A DNA stretch of 64,000 bases from Drechmeria coniospora (Eukaryota > Ascomycota > Sordariomycetes > Hypocreales > Ophiocordycipitaceae). Made by a program: the position numbers and the translations under genes. Below are positions 44,851 through 57,509 of the stretch, piece after piece (position 1 is the stretch's first letter; every line of letters starts with the position of its first letter). The notes beneath the pieces are model-generated. The model had not been told where the DNA came from, did not search any database, and saw only the letters and a list, made by a program, of their open reading frames with translations. The stretch spans positions 6,855,222 to 6,919,221 of the forward strand of contig NC_054390.1 in assembly GCF_001625195.1 (NCBI RefSeq), given 5' to 3'.

Positions 44851-47800
44851 GGACGCGTCGCCCAAGGGCGCGGCACATCCTGACGTGGAGGCGCCGTTGG
44901 CTGTGGGTGAGCCGCTTGCCTCGCATGTCAGCATCCTTCTGCAGAGCCGAGAGCGGGATATGCATGCATTCTTGCCATCATGAAAGTTCCACGTGAATAT
45001 GGGCATTCGGACGTTGGCACAATGCTCCTGCATTCACACATGTGTCGCCAGCTTTCGCAGCCGACTTTTTTTCATCAGCCGTGGCCGGCTGCCGTTCCTG
45101 GGCAAGTTTATGGGGCACGGGGTCGTTGAAAATAAAGTTTCTCGATGGGCGGCCGGGAAACTACTGTAGCTGGACGAGAACGCCGAGGGTGAAGCTGCCT
45201 GGCATCCATGAATCGTGCTCGAAGAACTGCGCCGACGTCCTCGTTCCCGAGGCCAAGGTGACCTCGGACGATGGCTTTGATCAACTCTCCGCTCCCGCAG
45301 GTCAAATCGCAGGGACTCGGCGGCGGCCGCTTGTCGGCGGATGGCGAGAAGAACGTTGCCCTTTTCCTCGGCTGCCGGGTCACTCGAACGCAGTCTGCCG
45401 AGCAAGAAAGAGAATGTTGCGGCGCATGGCAAGCAGCAAGCTAGGTATTCATCCATTACTGTACAGACGGACGGGCTCGATGAAGCTCCAATGCGAGAGG
45501 GAGCGTGTCGCACGTGATTTACCCCTCGGGAACGGGAAGGCGGTGGGTGGCAAGCGGCCAAGTGAACGAGGCTCAGCTCGGCTGTGTTGAAGAATTGCCG
45601 TGGGCAATGTGCCCAATAATGTTTCGAGTACTGTACGGACTCGTCGTGCATGCACTGTACCGTACTATCAAGCAAGTCATGATCAGGTGTACACCTACCT
45701 ACGAGTATTGGGCTGCAGTGCAAGGCGACCGCACCGAGCACCAGATGGCGCAGGTACGTTGTGTTGTCCGTGTAATTCCACGGTGGCCGTTCATACATTC
45801 CGATCAATGACATGTACAGGCACGAGTCCAGAACTGTGCCGCTGGGGGGCGATTCAAACTCCAATTCGGTTCATAAATTCAATGCTGGACCCGTACGTAT
45901 CAACCGACTACCAGTATGTACAAACGCTTTGCTGCCGCAGTCCTCCTCCTTTCCCGGCCATCCATCTGTCTACTCTTTTGCGAAACGAAGAAAGTTGGGA
46001 CCACAGTCTTTCGTCAAATGGTTCTATCGGCGAGGTCTTAGCAATTCGTCTCTCTACTGTGGCACGGCTCGTGGGGACGTACGGGACAACCAGGATTCGG
46101 CATAGGCATGGCTATGATGTTGTCAGCCGCATCAGGACGGGAGTTTTTCACATGCTCGTGCTCACCGACGACGGGGGCAGCTTCCAGAGGCTTGTCATCG
46201 ACGGTGGGAGCAGGACTGCGGGCGGTTCGGAGCGGCGCGGCGTAGACTCCTGCCAACGAGACGACGGAAAGATGAAGGAAGCGCATGCTTTTGCAGGAGG
46301 GAGCCGTTAGTAGCGGCCAAGACACAGGAAGCACTTCCTGCTCGCATCCTTGACCCACCTTGCTCTTCTGGATGAGTTGTGACCGGGGATGTTGGGGGTG
46401 ATATCTGGCGCGAGGAAAGGCACCGTATTATCTGCGCGGTCGACCGTGGTACGATGATGGGTGCGGTGGTAGGCAGTGCTGAAGTTGGTCAGTGTCGGTG
46501 TCGTCTTCTCGGCTCGAGGTGACGAGGTGACGGCGGCTTTTATCAGTCGACGCACGCGTACAATGCTAAGCACGAATGCTCCGATGGGCCGAACCATCGA
46601 CCGGCTCCATGGAAAACAACACGGCAGGTGCGTGCAATCAGGTGGCTAGTCCGAGCAAGGTATTACTTGATACGATTCCTCATGGACAATACGACAAGCT
46701 ATCCTTGCACAGATGGTTTAAAAATACATTTCCAGCCTCGACATTCCATGTACACCTGCTCCGTACACCGAGTACTGTACGGTATACTTGCAGTACATTT
46801 CCCCGTTGAATTGCGAGCATGATTTCACGGGATTCCCGATATTTGGAAGGGATGGGCTCCACAGCGCTGTACAATCCGTACCTGCAAGTAATACAGCGCA
46901 GTACATCTAGGTAGGTGTAAGTACGCTTACGTATCGCACTCTGTACTTTATATATATCATCTCGGTTTATCTACTTACTGTACTGTACTTGGGTGCGCTC
47001 GGAAGTGCATGTACAGTACTGTACGGGGTACACCAATTCGCAGCAGAGGCCGATCTTACCACGGTCCCGTCCTTGTCGCAAGTGCAAGCAAGCACCGCCA
47101 TCGTGCGGAGTGCTCGTACGAGGTGGGATCGCGAGTGCGTGCGCACATATGTACAACTGCTGTAGGCGTTCGGGTCCCGTTGGTAAACCTGTGCCGTTTC
47201 GTATTCGGCGCTCGGAGCAATAATGGACACGGCACGAAGTAAGTACTTGCTTTGGGATGCGGGTGCCGTCCGGAGCACAGCTGAGGCAATGTTTGCTCTG
47301 GTACCTAGGTAGCCACTGGAGTTACTGCAAGGACTCCGTAGGAACATGTACTGTACAACTATTTTACGTACAGTACATGGAGGTCGGGCCATCATACGGG
47401 AACCTTTTTGCAGCTGCACGTAATAATACTCCGTACTTACTTACTGTACGGAGTACAGAGTATGGAATATTATTGCTACTGTAGGTGCACGTACAGTACA
47501 AGTACATGGAAGTGCTGTACTCACTGTACGGTAAGTACGTGTACTCGGGGGTATTTCGGTTCTAACCCCACGGCGATGCGGCGGTCAGGCCAGAGGCGAC
47601 TGAATGACGAAGTGACCCAAAACGGCATTGTACTTTATACCCACTGCAAGTATGTATCGTGAAGTACAACAACGAACGTGCACATTGACGTTTGTGCATC
47701 CTTCTGAACTAGTTGTGCATATTTATATGCCTGCTGGTGTACCGTCTTCGTACAGCACACATGGCTTGCAGGTGCATGGACAGCGTGCCCGTGCTATGCT

Positions 47801-50800
47801 TGCGAACAGGAATGAATATTCAGAGTGCATCAAGTACTAACTTAGGGCCGGGTGACACCCAAGTACTTGTCGTACATGTAGGTACTGTACTTGTTCTGTC
47901 GATGCAGCACGCATGTACTCCTTACGTTGTGCATGTAGGAAGTACTTGGGTACTAGGTTAGTACAGTAGATCATTAGGCGTACTTGGTAATTGCCTAAGT
48001 AGGTACGTATCCTGCAAGAAAATGTAGGGTGCATGTACTGCACATGCCCTGTACTTACAATTGCATGGTCCTAGAAAGTACTTACCTTACGGAGTACTGT
48101 GCTTACAAATATTTGCACATGTGTATTACTTGTGTTACTGCTTGGAGTCCATGTGCGACGTACGGAGTAATACATTACAGTGCACTGACGTCAATACTTT
48201 CGCGAGTACCAAGTCGATTGTACTTATCCGTACCCGCAAGTACTTTGGGAGTGCCTATTGTACTTACATGCACTTATAAAGCATACACATGTGGTTTGGT
48301 GCAGTACGATTACATGTGCTTGCTTGTACATGTACAAGTACTGAGTGCTTGTACGGAGTAGTTGTGCAGTAATTACGTGGCGATTCCTTCAGGAGACGGT
48401 AAACCCTCCAAAAACGGGCAACTTGTCCACGGACTTTGACAAGAGCACTGAAAACCCCACAAGCTCTGGCATGTCGAGCTGAATCCCCGCGGCCTGGCCG
48501 CAGGTTGTCAAGGAGTCGGTTGGACGGGGGAGCTAACCACTTCTAGGCATGTGAATCCGCCCATTACCCTCATACTTATGAGGGTCGCATGAGTGCATGC
48601 ACCTACTGCACAAGTGCCTACAATCTGAGCAAGGATCCGCGATTGGCTCATTACTTACAGTACCGTACAACTACTTACAGTACTTACCAAGTACATCTTT
48701 GCACTTGTGTAAGTACAACTACTGTTAGGTACCTAGTAGTTGTACAATAGCCGTACTCAAGTATGCACAGTACTCCGTAACGTACAACTAGGTATTGCTG
48801 GTGCAGTGTCTGATGCATCCTTCCTTCGCTGGCTCGGTAGGGATCAGGAAGTTCCAAAGGCGTCTGGGTGAGAACTCGTACTCGTGCGAACATAAGTAAG
48901 TCCAAGTATTCCTTGTACATGTACTTGTGCTCCGAACACTTCAGTGTACTTGCCTGTAAATTCCTACAGTAAATACAGTACTAAGGTATACGGAGTACGG
49001 AGTACATGTTCATGCAAGGGCGCATGATGGATCGCCGTCTTCGTCCTGCAGCAGGAGCTGAGTGATCCTTCTTGATCGGGGGACCGTTCGGAAGACCACA
49101 CGGAAGGCGGGGCACAAGGGAAGCAGGTACATGCAATACGTACTTACCACAACCAAGTACATATGGTACTCCGTACTTGCATGTACACTAAGAACTTACA
49201 GTAAGTACACTTCGAATCGCAGGACATGATGACGGAATTACCTTAGTATTTACTATTCAAGTTCGAACAAGGAATACGGAGTACTTACTTACATGTGTAC
49301 CTACAAGCACTTGCAATCGCTTTCAAAATCGCTCGTAGTCCGTACTTTCACAATAATACTACCCGGAAACGGAGCATGGGAGTTTACACAGCATTGTACA
49401 AGCAAGAGCAGATCCCATACCGTTCACGTGAGCAGGTACGGAGTAGAGGTGTAAGTACTTGCATGTAATCCGTGCTTACATATTACCTACTACGGAGTAA
49501 GTACGGAGTACGGAGTACAGAGTACCGTGATGTAGGTGTACCTGCTGGTATGTACCACATCCCTGAGACAGGAAGGATTTTCCTGCATGCCAATTTGCGG
49601 ACAATTCTCCGTGCTGAACGGTCAAATGACGGAATCCTTCGCTCAATGTTCGGCACACATTTCTTGCTTCCTCCTGCTTGCCAGTACGCAGTGTTCGCAA
49701 CCGTCCGTCCCATGGTGCTCAATCCCGAGCACGCAAGTACCAAAAAAAAGTCCACGAGCAATCTGCCCCGTCTCTGTTGATACAAAGTCACGCCAATTGT
49801 ACGTACTTGTACGTGTAAGTAGACCTACGGAACGTACTGTAAGTACAGTATACTTACTCTACAGTAGTTGATGTTGTACCGCATGTTAGTTTTAACGAAC
49901 TTTTATCCATTTTAGTTCCAATTGTTCAATTTAGTTCCGGAGAACCTTTGCCATCTAGTTCTGGAGAACCTTTGTTCATCTTTTACAGTACTGTAGATCC
50001 GTCGCTACTTACGCGCTACGCCTACTTGTACTTGGTCTGCAGTCCATAAGTACAAGCGAGTGGGAACAGTCCCCAGGAATACGTACTTAATAATACCAAC
50101 GCACCTTCGCTTTACCATCGCAACACTTTTGCGTCAACTTCAATCTAATCTTCGTTTCACTTGCGATTGGACCGGCAGGAAATCTTCACTCCTGTGCGGC
50201 CAATTTCAGCTCCCCGCAGGCGAGTGCGCAGCACTGCAGAGATCACTTCCCGCATATTCGCCAGCCTCTGTGGAAACGGTCCCATTACCCGCCATCATCT
50301 CATCGAACGGCTGGGTGCGTGGTGGACGCAACGCCAGCCTTGCCTTGCCCTTTTCCGAGATGCGGTTTCCCCAGCGGCCAAGTCGACGGGCAAGTTGCTC
50401 ACGAAGTGTTGTCGAACGATCAAGTTGCGTGCGTAGTAGCAAACGAACATGTCGTTGTCGTTTCCGCGCGGCCGTCCGCCGACTCGAGGGAATCAAGTGC
50501 AGGTGCGGACAACAACCCTCTAGCACTCCGTACAGCGATTGATGCGCTGCAGGTACAACTACAGTATGCCTGCGAGTGCAAGTGCATGTACTTACGGAGT
50601 ACTGTAGCTTCTGTATAGCAACCAGCACCAAGCAAGCACCGAGGCAAGTACGACCAATTGCATCACCTACTTGTACTTTCTTAATGTACTCTAACGGCAA
50701 AGCAAATAGTACAGCTAAGTACACGTTAGAACAGTCGGTAGGTGGGCTTGGTAAGTAAGTATTATTAATACATGTACTCCGTACTCCGTACTGTAGTTAG

Positions 50801-51382
50801 CTTTAGTCGTGGTGTGCAGAGGACGGCAAAGATGCAGGTAAAGTTCTTGCAACGAAGTACGTGCAAACTTAATACCCGAGTCCAGCATCGCGCACCGAGA
50901 CCGCTCCGGTGTCGGACTCGTCCACCTCGGCTTCCTTCCTCGGACCTGCAGTGCCGTGGTACCGAGCCCCATCGGCACACATGCCAGCGCATGTGGCGGT
51001 GGCCTCGAATATGCGCCACTCGCTTACTCCGTACTGTACAGCAAGTTGAGTAAGTACAGTAATATGCTACCATGGGCAAAACGGAGACAGCTGATTCGTC
51101 GCTGCTGCCGAGTGCCATGCATGCCATGACAGTTCCTTCCTTTCGTTATCGGCAATCGACACGTTATCTTATCATCGGGGACCCTGCCCCGCGACTTCCC
51201 CGCCACTAACCGAGAGCTATCTGGGAAGGCGGCTCGCAACACGTATTTACTCGCCTCGCTGTCCGGACACACCGACTCCTCCCCCCATTCGACCATTTGC
51301 TGCACTCTCCCCAACCCCCCCATCGCCGCATCATCCCACCCGATATCGCCAACGTGCGCGCAGTCCATCCAGAATAGCAGCC
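44851..51382. other. Large gene-free region with GTAC-rich repeat fields
   Basis: About 6.5 kb without an intact gene. From about 46740 to 50780 it is dominated by short GTAC-containing words (annotated separately). A doubled 20-bp unit (TTAGTTCCGGAGAACCTTTG and a two-base variant) lies at 49931-49974. ORFs such as 45034-45864 (minus) are not supported. Confidence 0.5.
46740..50780. repeat. GTAC-rich repeat field
   Basis: Dense, dispersed words TACGGAGTA, GTACTTAC, AAGTACTTG, TGTACATG and their complements, many palindromic around GTAC. Examples are at 47424-47460, 48955-49005 and 49490-49525, the last with three TACGGAGTA-like units in a row. There is no fixed period, so it is not an ordinary microsatellite. 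Confidence 0.8.
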
Positions 51383-52366
51383 ATGTCTACGCCGGGTCGT
51401 CTTGCTGGCAAGAACGCCGTCATCACCGGTGCCGCCGGGTAAGCCTCCTCTGATCGCTCGACGCTGGTCCCCCCGGCTGAACTGGGTCAGTGGCATCGGC
51501 CTCGAGACGTCGATCCTCTTCGCCAAGGAGGGTGCCCGCGTGCTCATGTCCGACATCTCGGCCGAGGCGCTGGAGAAAGCGCTGGCCAAGGTGAAGCAGC
51601 TGGTGCCGTCGGCGCAGGTCGAGATCAAGGTACCTACCACCACCGCTTGGCCGCACCCGAGGCTCGTTCTCGGGGCAGGAACCGGCTGACCGACGACTGT
51701 ACCTCTCGGTAGAAATGCGACGTCTCCAAGGAAGCCGAGGTCGAGGCCCTCGTGGCGGCCGCTGACGCTTGGGGCGGGCTAGACGTCATGTTCAACAACG
51801 CCGGAATCATGCACTCCAACGACGCCGACGCCGTCGACACGCCCGAGGCCATCTGGGACCTGACGCAGGCCATCAACGTCAAGGGTGTCTGGTTCGGCTG
51901 CAAGCACGCCGTCCTCGCCCTCCGACGCCACAAGAAGACCAAGGGCAGCATCGTCAACACGGCCTCGTTCGTCGCCCTCATGGGCGCCGCCACCCCCCAG
52001 CTCGCCTACACGGCCTCCAAGGGAGCCGTCCTCGCCCTCACGCGGGAGCTCGCCATGGTTCACGCTCGCGAGGGCTTCCGCTTCAACAACCTGTGCCCGG
52101 CGCCTCTCAACACGCCGCTGCTGCAGGACTGGCTCGGCGACGACCAGGCCAAGCGCAACCGCCGCGAGGTGCACTTCCCCACCGGCCGCTTCGGCGAGGC
52201 CGTCGAGCAGGCCCACGCCGTCGTCTTCCTCGCCAGCGACGAGGCCAGCTTCGTCAACGGCCACGACTTTGTCGTCGACGGCGGCCTGAGCAAGGCCTAC
52301 GTCACGCCCGAGGGCGCGCCGACCAAGGGACCCGTCAACAACGCGAGCAAGCAATCTCTCGACTAG
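51383..52366 (+). CDS. Short-chain dehydrogenase/reductase (classical SDR)
   Basis: Three exons (51383-51438, 51491-51629, 51713-52366) encode 282 residues. The cofactor motif TGAAGGIG (15-22) is rebuilt across intron 1, which supports the splice. NNAG is at 93-96. The catalytic residues are Ser150 (NTASF), Tyr164 and Lys168 (YTASK), with Asn near 120. The C-terminus has the usual FVNGHDFVVDGGLSKAY. The acidic residue after strand 2 (MSDISAEAL) suggests preference for NAD(H). It is a cytosolic oxidoreductase of unknown substrate, similar in pattern to cyclopentanol-dehydrogenase-like SDRs. It converges on the methylisocitrate lyase gene with 240 bp between stops. Confidence 0.9.
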
Positions 52367-52606
52367 ACGCCGTGGTGGACGGACGAAGATGGGATCCCTG
52401 CGCTCAACCAACGCTCCCCGTCGCCGCCGCGCGACGAGGCCGGTGAAGCTGAAGGAGGGGGGAGGGAAAGATGCCGATCCGAGGTCGACAAGGGACGGAC
52501 GGCAAAGGAGGCCTCCCGACGGCCGATGGATGGAGGCGAGAATGTCAAAAAAACGTTGCACCACGCTACTTGCAGTACATGGCGCGACATGCCACGCCAT
52601 GCCACC

Positions 52607-54481
52607 CTAGTTGAACTGGCCCTCCGTGCTCCCCTCGCCCATGCTCTTGCTGCTCGAGCTCCCGCTCTGGATGGCACCCAGGATGCCGTCGATGTAGCTC
52701 GCCCCGCTCCACTTCTGGTGCGTCAGCACGTCGCAGCCCAGCTCCTTCTCGCGCCGCTGCACGAGCTCGACGTAGGCCTTCATGCCGTTCGTCTTGAAGG
52801 ACTTGGCCAGCTCGTTCGAGATGGCGGCCGTCGAGTGCAGGCCGGCGAGCGACACGAGCTGGAGGACGAAGCCCTCGCGGGCAATGTCCCAGATGAAGCT
52901 GCGCAGCGTCTCGGGCGTGAAGCCGTGGGCCATCCAGTTAAAGGACGGCGAGAGGTTGTAGACGAGCCCCTTGCCCGGGTGCACGTCACGGACGGCGCGT
53001 CCGAGCTTGGTCGCCACGGCGACGTTGGGGTCGCCCGTCTCGACCCAGAGCAGGTCGGCGTAGGGCGCGAAGGCGAGGGCGCGCTTCGTCGCCGCGGGCA
53101 TGCCCGCCTTGAAGTGGTAGTAACCCTCGCGCGTCCGCGGCACGTCCCAGCTGAAGTAGACGGCCGTCTTGGCGTAGTGGCCGGCGAGGGCCCGACGGCG
53201 CGTGATGCCCATGTCGCCGTCGGCCGCCGTCGCGCCGAGGTACTCGTCGATCTTGTCGGCCGGCACGCCCTCGGCCCGCATGTGCGCGACGGCGGCCTCG
53301 TCAAAGGTGACGAGCTTCGCCGACCTGACCCAGTCGGCCTCGAAGGCGTCGATCTCGGCCCCGGACGCGCCCTTGGCCTCCATGGCCTGCAACGTCTCGG
53401 CGAGGGGTTCGACGGAGGCGTCGGCGACGCCGAGGATGAACTCGTGGTCGCGCACGTCGATGGCCGACGACAGCAGCCTGCCCGACTCGGAGTCGGTCCG
53501 GGCGATGACGAGGTTCTCGCAGCCCATGACGTCCCACTGGAAGCGCGCGGCGTTGAGGCGGTTGATGTGCTCCCCCGTCGGCACGAGCACCTTGCCGGCG
53601 AGGTGGCCGCACTTCTTGCCGCCGTGCAGCTGGTCCTCGAAGTGGACCGCCGCCGCGCCGTTCTCGGCAAACAACTTGGCGAGCTTGAGCACGGCCGAGA
53701 GGCCGCCGTGGCCCGTGTCTCCGTCGGCGATGATGGGGCGCAGGTAGTCGACGTACGCCGTCTTCACCCGCTCCTCGGCCGTCATCTTGCGACGCGCATC
53801 CCACTGCTTGCGGTCGTGCATCGACTGTGCCTTGCTGAGCCGCTGAACCTGGTTCGGGACCGTGTTGTAGGGGTAGTCGCCGAAGTCGGGCGACACTTCG
53901 TTGGTTGACGTGAGGAGCGACGAGCAGGCCCAGCCCGAGATGTAGAGCACCTCCTGATGGGGGGCCTGCTGCGTCATCTGGACGGGGTCGATGGCGCCCA
54001 CTTGCTGTCGTCAGCCATCATGTTCGTTCCATCCCCTCCACGCGTCGGCCGACGCCGACCGACCGAGGCCTCGCTTACTCGTGTGCACCGGCTGGCCCTT
54101 GGACTCGCGCTCGCGCAGGAGGTTGAACAGCTTCGTCGCCATGACGCTGCTGGGGTACGACGTCTGCTGGGACCCGCGCTTGGAGACGACGTCGGCGGCC
54201 GAGTAGGGTCTCTTGATGTTGGCGTATCGTGGCGACAGCCACCAAGCCTCGACCTCCTTTATCTGCGCCTCGTAGAGGGCATCCTCGGCCTCGCCCGCCT
54301 TCTGCGACTCGGGCAGGAGCTGGAAGGCGTCGGCTGGAGGTATGCTGTGGGAGTAGGGGCTGCTAGACATGCTCGACGTCGACGAGAGGGCGCGAGAGGG
54401 CGGCAGCGGACCGAGGGAGGAGGGGCGGAGGCTCGTCCGGCTGCCGAGACGCCTCGAGGCTCGCTGTGCTATTCTCTGCAT
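52607..54481 (-). CDS. mclA: 2-Methylisocitrate lyase, mitochondrial
   Basis: Exons 54481-54079 and 54000-52607 (78-nt phase-1 intron) encode 598 residues. The N-terminus (MQRIAQRASRRLGSRTSLRP and a Ser-rich stretch) is a clear mitochondrial presequence, absent from glyoxylate-cycle isocitrate lyases. The isocitrate-lyase superfamily catalytic motif KKCGH is at 263-267; other landmarks are RPIIADGDTGHGG and VHFEDQLHGG. The enzyme splits 2-methylisocitrate into succinate and pyruvate, the last step of the methylcitrate cycle that removes propionyl-CoA. Assignment to this enzyme rather than isocitrate lyase rests on the presequence, recalled similarity, and the divergent methylcitrate synthase gene 620 bp away. 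Co-regulation from the shared promoter is likely. Confidence 0.9.
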
Positions 54482-55101
54482 CGTCGCGAGTGTCGAGGAT
54501 GTGGACGGAAAGATGGATGGCGAGGGTGGCGGCATCGGCGGAGGTCGGCGGAGGTACGCTAAATGTAGCGCACGATGGCAGCTGGGGATAGCGGCACGGC
54601 GGACGATGACCAAGCAATTGTAGGCGATGATGACGGACCTTACAGGGGACCTCTGGTGGCCGATGTAGCTCTGGAGCCGCCCGTGGGCGAGTGGTAGCCG
54701 GCTGGGACGGATTGGCCAATCACGGCGCGCGTCCCTGCCGTTGGTCCGGCCCGCGGCGGCTTTCCTCGGCTGTCCGCTAATAGCGAGAACGGGCGCCCTT
54801 GGCACGAGGCTGCCGCTCGTTGCCCCTGCCTGTGTGAACAGGTCAGCGTATTATTTCAATTCCACGGCACGCATCCGTCTCGCTTCAAACCTGTCGACCT
54901 CACCCGTGGACTAGCAAGCTCTGCCTCCCCCATCGTCGAATTAGTCCGCTCGCTGGCCGTAAGCTCACTTGACGAAACCCAAGACGAATACCGTAGGCCG
55001 ACGGAGAACCACGCAGGCTGACGGCAGACAGGTATTCGGTTTCAGACGCAATATTCACTTTCCCTCCGAGCGCATCATTGCCCCTTCTCACCATCGCGAA
55101 G
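54482..55101. promoter_or_regulatory. Shared divergent promoter of the methylcitrate pair
   Basis: 620 bp between the start codons of the lyase (minus) and the synthase (plus). No gene is inside. It must hold both promoters, so common control by propionate or odd-chain or branched amino-acid catabolism is plausible. No specific operator was identified. Confidence 0.6.
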
Positions 55102-56677
55102 ATGGCCCTCCACCTCCGAAGTTCTCGGGCCTTGGGCTCCGTCAAGGTACGCCCGTCCTATTCTCCCCTAGCCGCGGCGAAACGGAGCGCACGTGTTGAC
55201 GGTTGACGGCCCCGTGCAGCCGCTCGCTCGCGTCCTCGGCGCGCGCTGCTACTCGTCGGGCGAGCCCGATCTCAAGACGACGCTCAAGGCAGCCATCCCC
55301 GCCAAGCGTGAGCTGCTGAAGAAGGTCAAGGCCCACGGCAGCAAGGTCATCGGCGAGGTCAAGGTCGAGAACACGCTCGGCGGCATGCGCGGCCTCAAGG
55401 CCATGGTCTGGGAGGGCTCCGTCCTCGACGCCAACGAGGGCATCCGCTTCCACGGCCGGACCATCAAGGACTGCCAGCGCGAGCTCCCCAAGGGCAAGAC
55501 GGGCACCGAGATGCTTCCCGAGGCCATGTTCTGGCTGCTCCTGACCGGCCAGGTGCCCTCGACCGGCCAGGTGCGCGCCTTTTCCCGCCAGCTCGCCCAG
55601 CAGGCGCAGATCCCCGCCTTCGTCGGCAAGATGCTCGACGCCTTCCCGCGCGACCTGCACCCCATGACGCAGTTCGCCATGGCCGTCTCGGCCCTCAACT
55701 ACGAGTCCAAGTTCGCCAAGGCGTACGAGCAGGGTCTCGGCAAGGCCGACTACTGGGAACCGACGTTTGACGACTGCATCTCCCTCCTCGCCAAGTTGCC
55801 GACCATCGCGGCCAAGATCTACCAGAACGCCTACGGCGGCGGCGGTGCCCTGCCGGCCGAGGTCGACGTCGAGCAGGACTGGTCCTACAACTTCGCCGCC
55901 ATGCTCGGCAAGGGGGGCAAGGAGAACGAGAACTTCCAGGACCTCCTGCGTCTCTACCTCGCCCTGCACGGCGACCACGAGGGCGGCAACGTGTCGGCGC
56001 ACGCGACCCACCTCGTCGGCAGCGCCCTCAGCGACCCCTTCCTCTCCTACTCGGCCGGCCTCCAGGGCCTCGCCGGTCCCCTGCACGGGTGAGTTCCTCG
56101 ATCGACGACGGGCGAGGCTCGCAACGAGCCCGCGCGCGTCGAGCCCACGCCGGCCGAGAGCCTACGCTGACCGATGATGACGCCCAGCCTCGCCGCCCAG
56201 GAGGTCCTCCGCTGGATCCTCCAGATGAAGGAGAACATCCCGAGCGACTACACGGAAAAGGACGTGCACGACTACCTCTGGTCCACGCTCAACTCGGGCC
56301 GCGTCGTGCCCGGCTACGGACACGCCGTCCTCCGCAAGCCCGACCCGCGCTTCGAGGCCCTCATGGACTACGCCGCCGCGCGGCCCGAGATCGCCGCCGA
56401 CCCCGTCTTCCAGCTCGTGGAGAAGAACAGCCGCATCGCTCCCGAGGTGCTCAAGAAGCACGGCAAGACGAAGAACCCGTACCCCAACGTCGACTCCTCC
56501 TCTGGCGTGCTCTTCCACCACTACGGCTTCCACGAGACGCTCTACTACACTGCCACCTTTGGCGTGTCCCGCGGCCTCGGCCCGCTGGCCCAGCTCATCT
56601 GGGACCGTGCCCTCGGCCTGCCGATCGAGCGGCCCAAGAGCATCAACCTCGAGGGCCTGCTGAAGCAGGTGCAGTAG
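55102..56677 (+). CDS. mcsA: 2-Methylcitrate synthase, mitochondrial
   Basis: Three exons (55102-55146, 55220-56088, 56188-56677) encode 467 residues. Exon 1 encodes [15 protein letters not shown] and exon 2 begins [20 protein letters not shown]: a mitochondrial presequence ending at the usual CYS/SSG region. The citrate-synthase signature [14 protein letters not shown] is present, with [12 protein letters not shown] and the LAGPLHGLAAQEVL loop rebuilt across intron 2. The enzyme condenses propionyl-CoA (and less well acetyl-CoA) with oxaloacetate. The block [20 protein letters not shown] and the partner lyase gene argue for methylcitrate rather than citrate synthase. Deciding this fully needs a tree. 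The catalytic residues appear intact. Confidence 0.9.
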
Positions 56678-56989
56678 CTGCCGTCGCAAGCGGACGCTCC
56701 CCCGTCATGAATCGTCCATGTACATACGTGTTCAACAGACTCCTTGCCTGCCGTTGGTGTGCCCCATCCGGCCTCTGATTCGAGTCGATGCTCGCATTCC
56801 TCACCCCGTGCGCCGACGGGAAACTCGCTGCTGCGTACGGTGATCTTGTCCGAATCCTTGGCATCCCGAAGCGGGCGGGATGATGGCGTCCAGCGGTTGA
56901 TGATAGGTCCATCGTGCTGCATGTATATGCAGGCGTGGAGTGCTCATGCTGCTCCATAAGGCAGAATGCGGTAGATGCAGATGCTCCTC

Positions 56990-57012
56990 GGGGGGGGGGG
57001 GGGGGGGGGGGG
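56990..57012. repeat. 23-nt homopolymer G run
   Basis: An uninterrupted run of G, 313 bp past the methylcitrate synthase stop. It may be longer or shorter in reality, since such runs are assembly-prone. Confidence 0.85.
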
Positions 57013-57509
57013 TTACGGATTATACCATTGTAGTCCAGCAACGCGATCCTAGCCGCCGTTTTCACCTGTACCCGCTTCTCCGAGCTCCCCAGAACTAGGC
57101 CATGGCTGCCGAGGCCCCATGGTGTCCCCGTTTCTTCCATGTTTCGTCGGCATTATGGCACGATGGCCTGCCAGGCATGGAATGGAACCAAGGCTTAGGC
57201 CAAGATGCAGTTGCACCATTTACATGGGCGCTTCGATGGACCTTCTTCGTACCGTACCGATTTCCGAGTCACGGTGCAAAAACCTTTGATCCAGTTCATA
57301 CCGAAAGGTGGAGGAATTATGATGCCGTTGGCAGAGACTTATAATTGCCGATGCGAAGGCGGTGGCCTGGTAGCACCTTTCACGAGGACCCAATCGCGTA
57401 GGCTCAATCCTCGAACCTCTGAATAGCCTCTAGGATATCGCTTTTTCATTCTTCGTCGGCAGGTGGCCATATATTAGTCGATGTTAGATCGTTGGACGAA
57501 CAATGCTAT

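Noticed and set aside
45034..45864. 276-codon minus-strand ORF
   Set aside because: No domain, odd composition, and it overlaps GTAC-rich repeat sequence at its start.
25143..52366. Possible secondary-metabolite cluster (MFS, methyltransferase, APH-like, SDR)
   Set aside because: No polyketide synthase, NRPS or terpene synthase is present, and housekeeping genes (csn2, otubain) lie between them.
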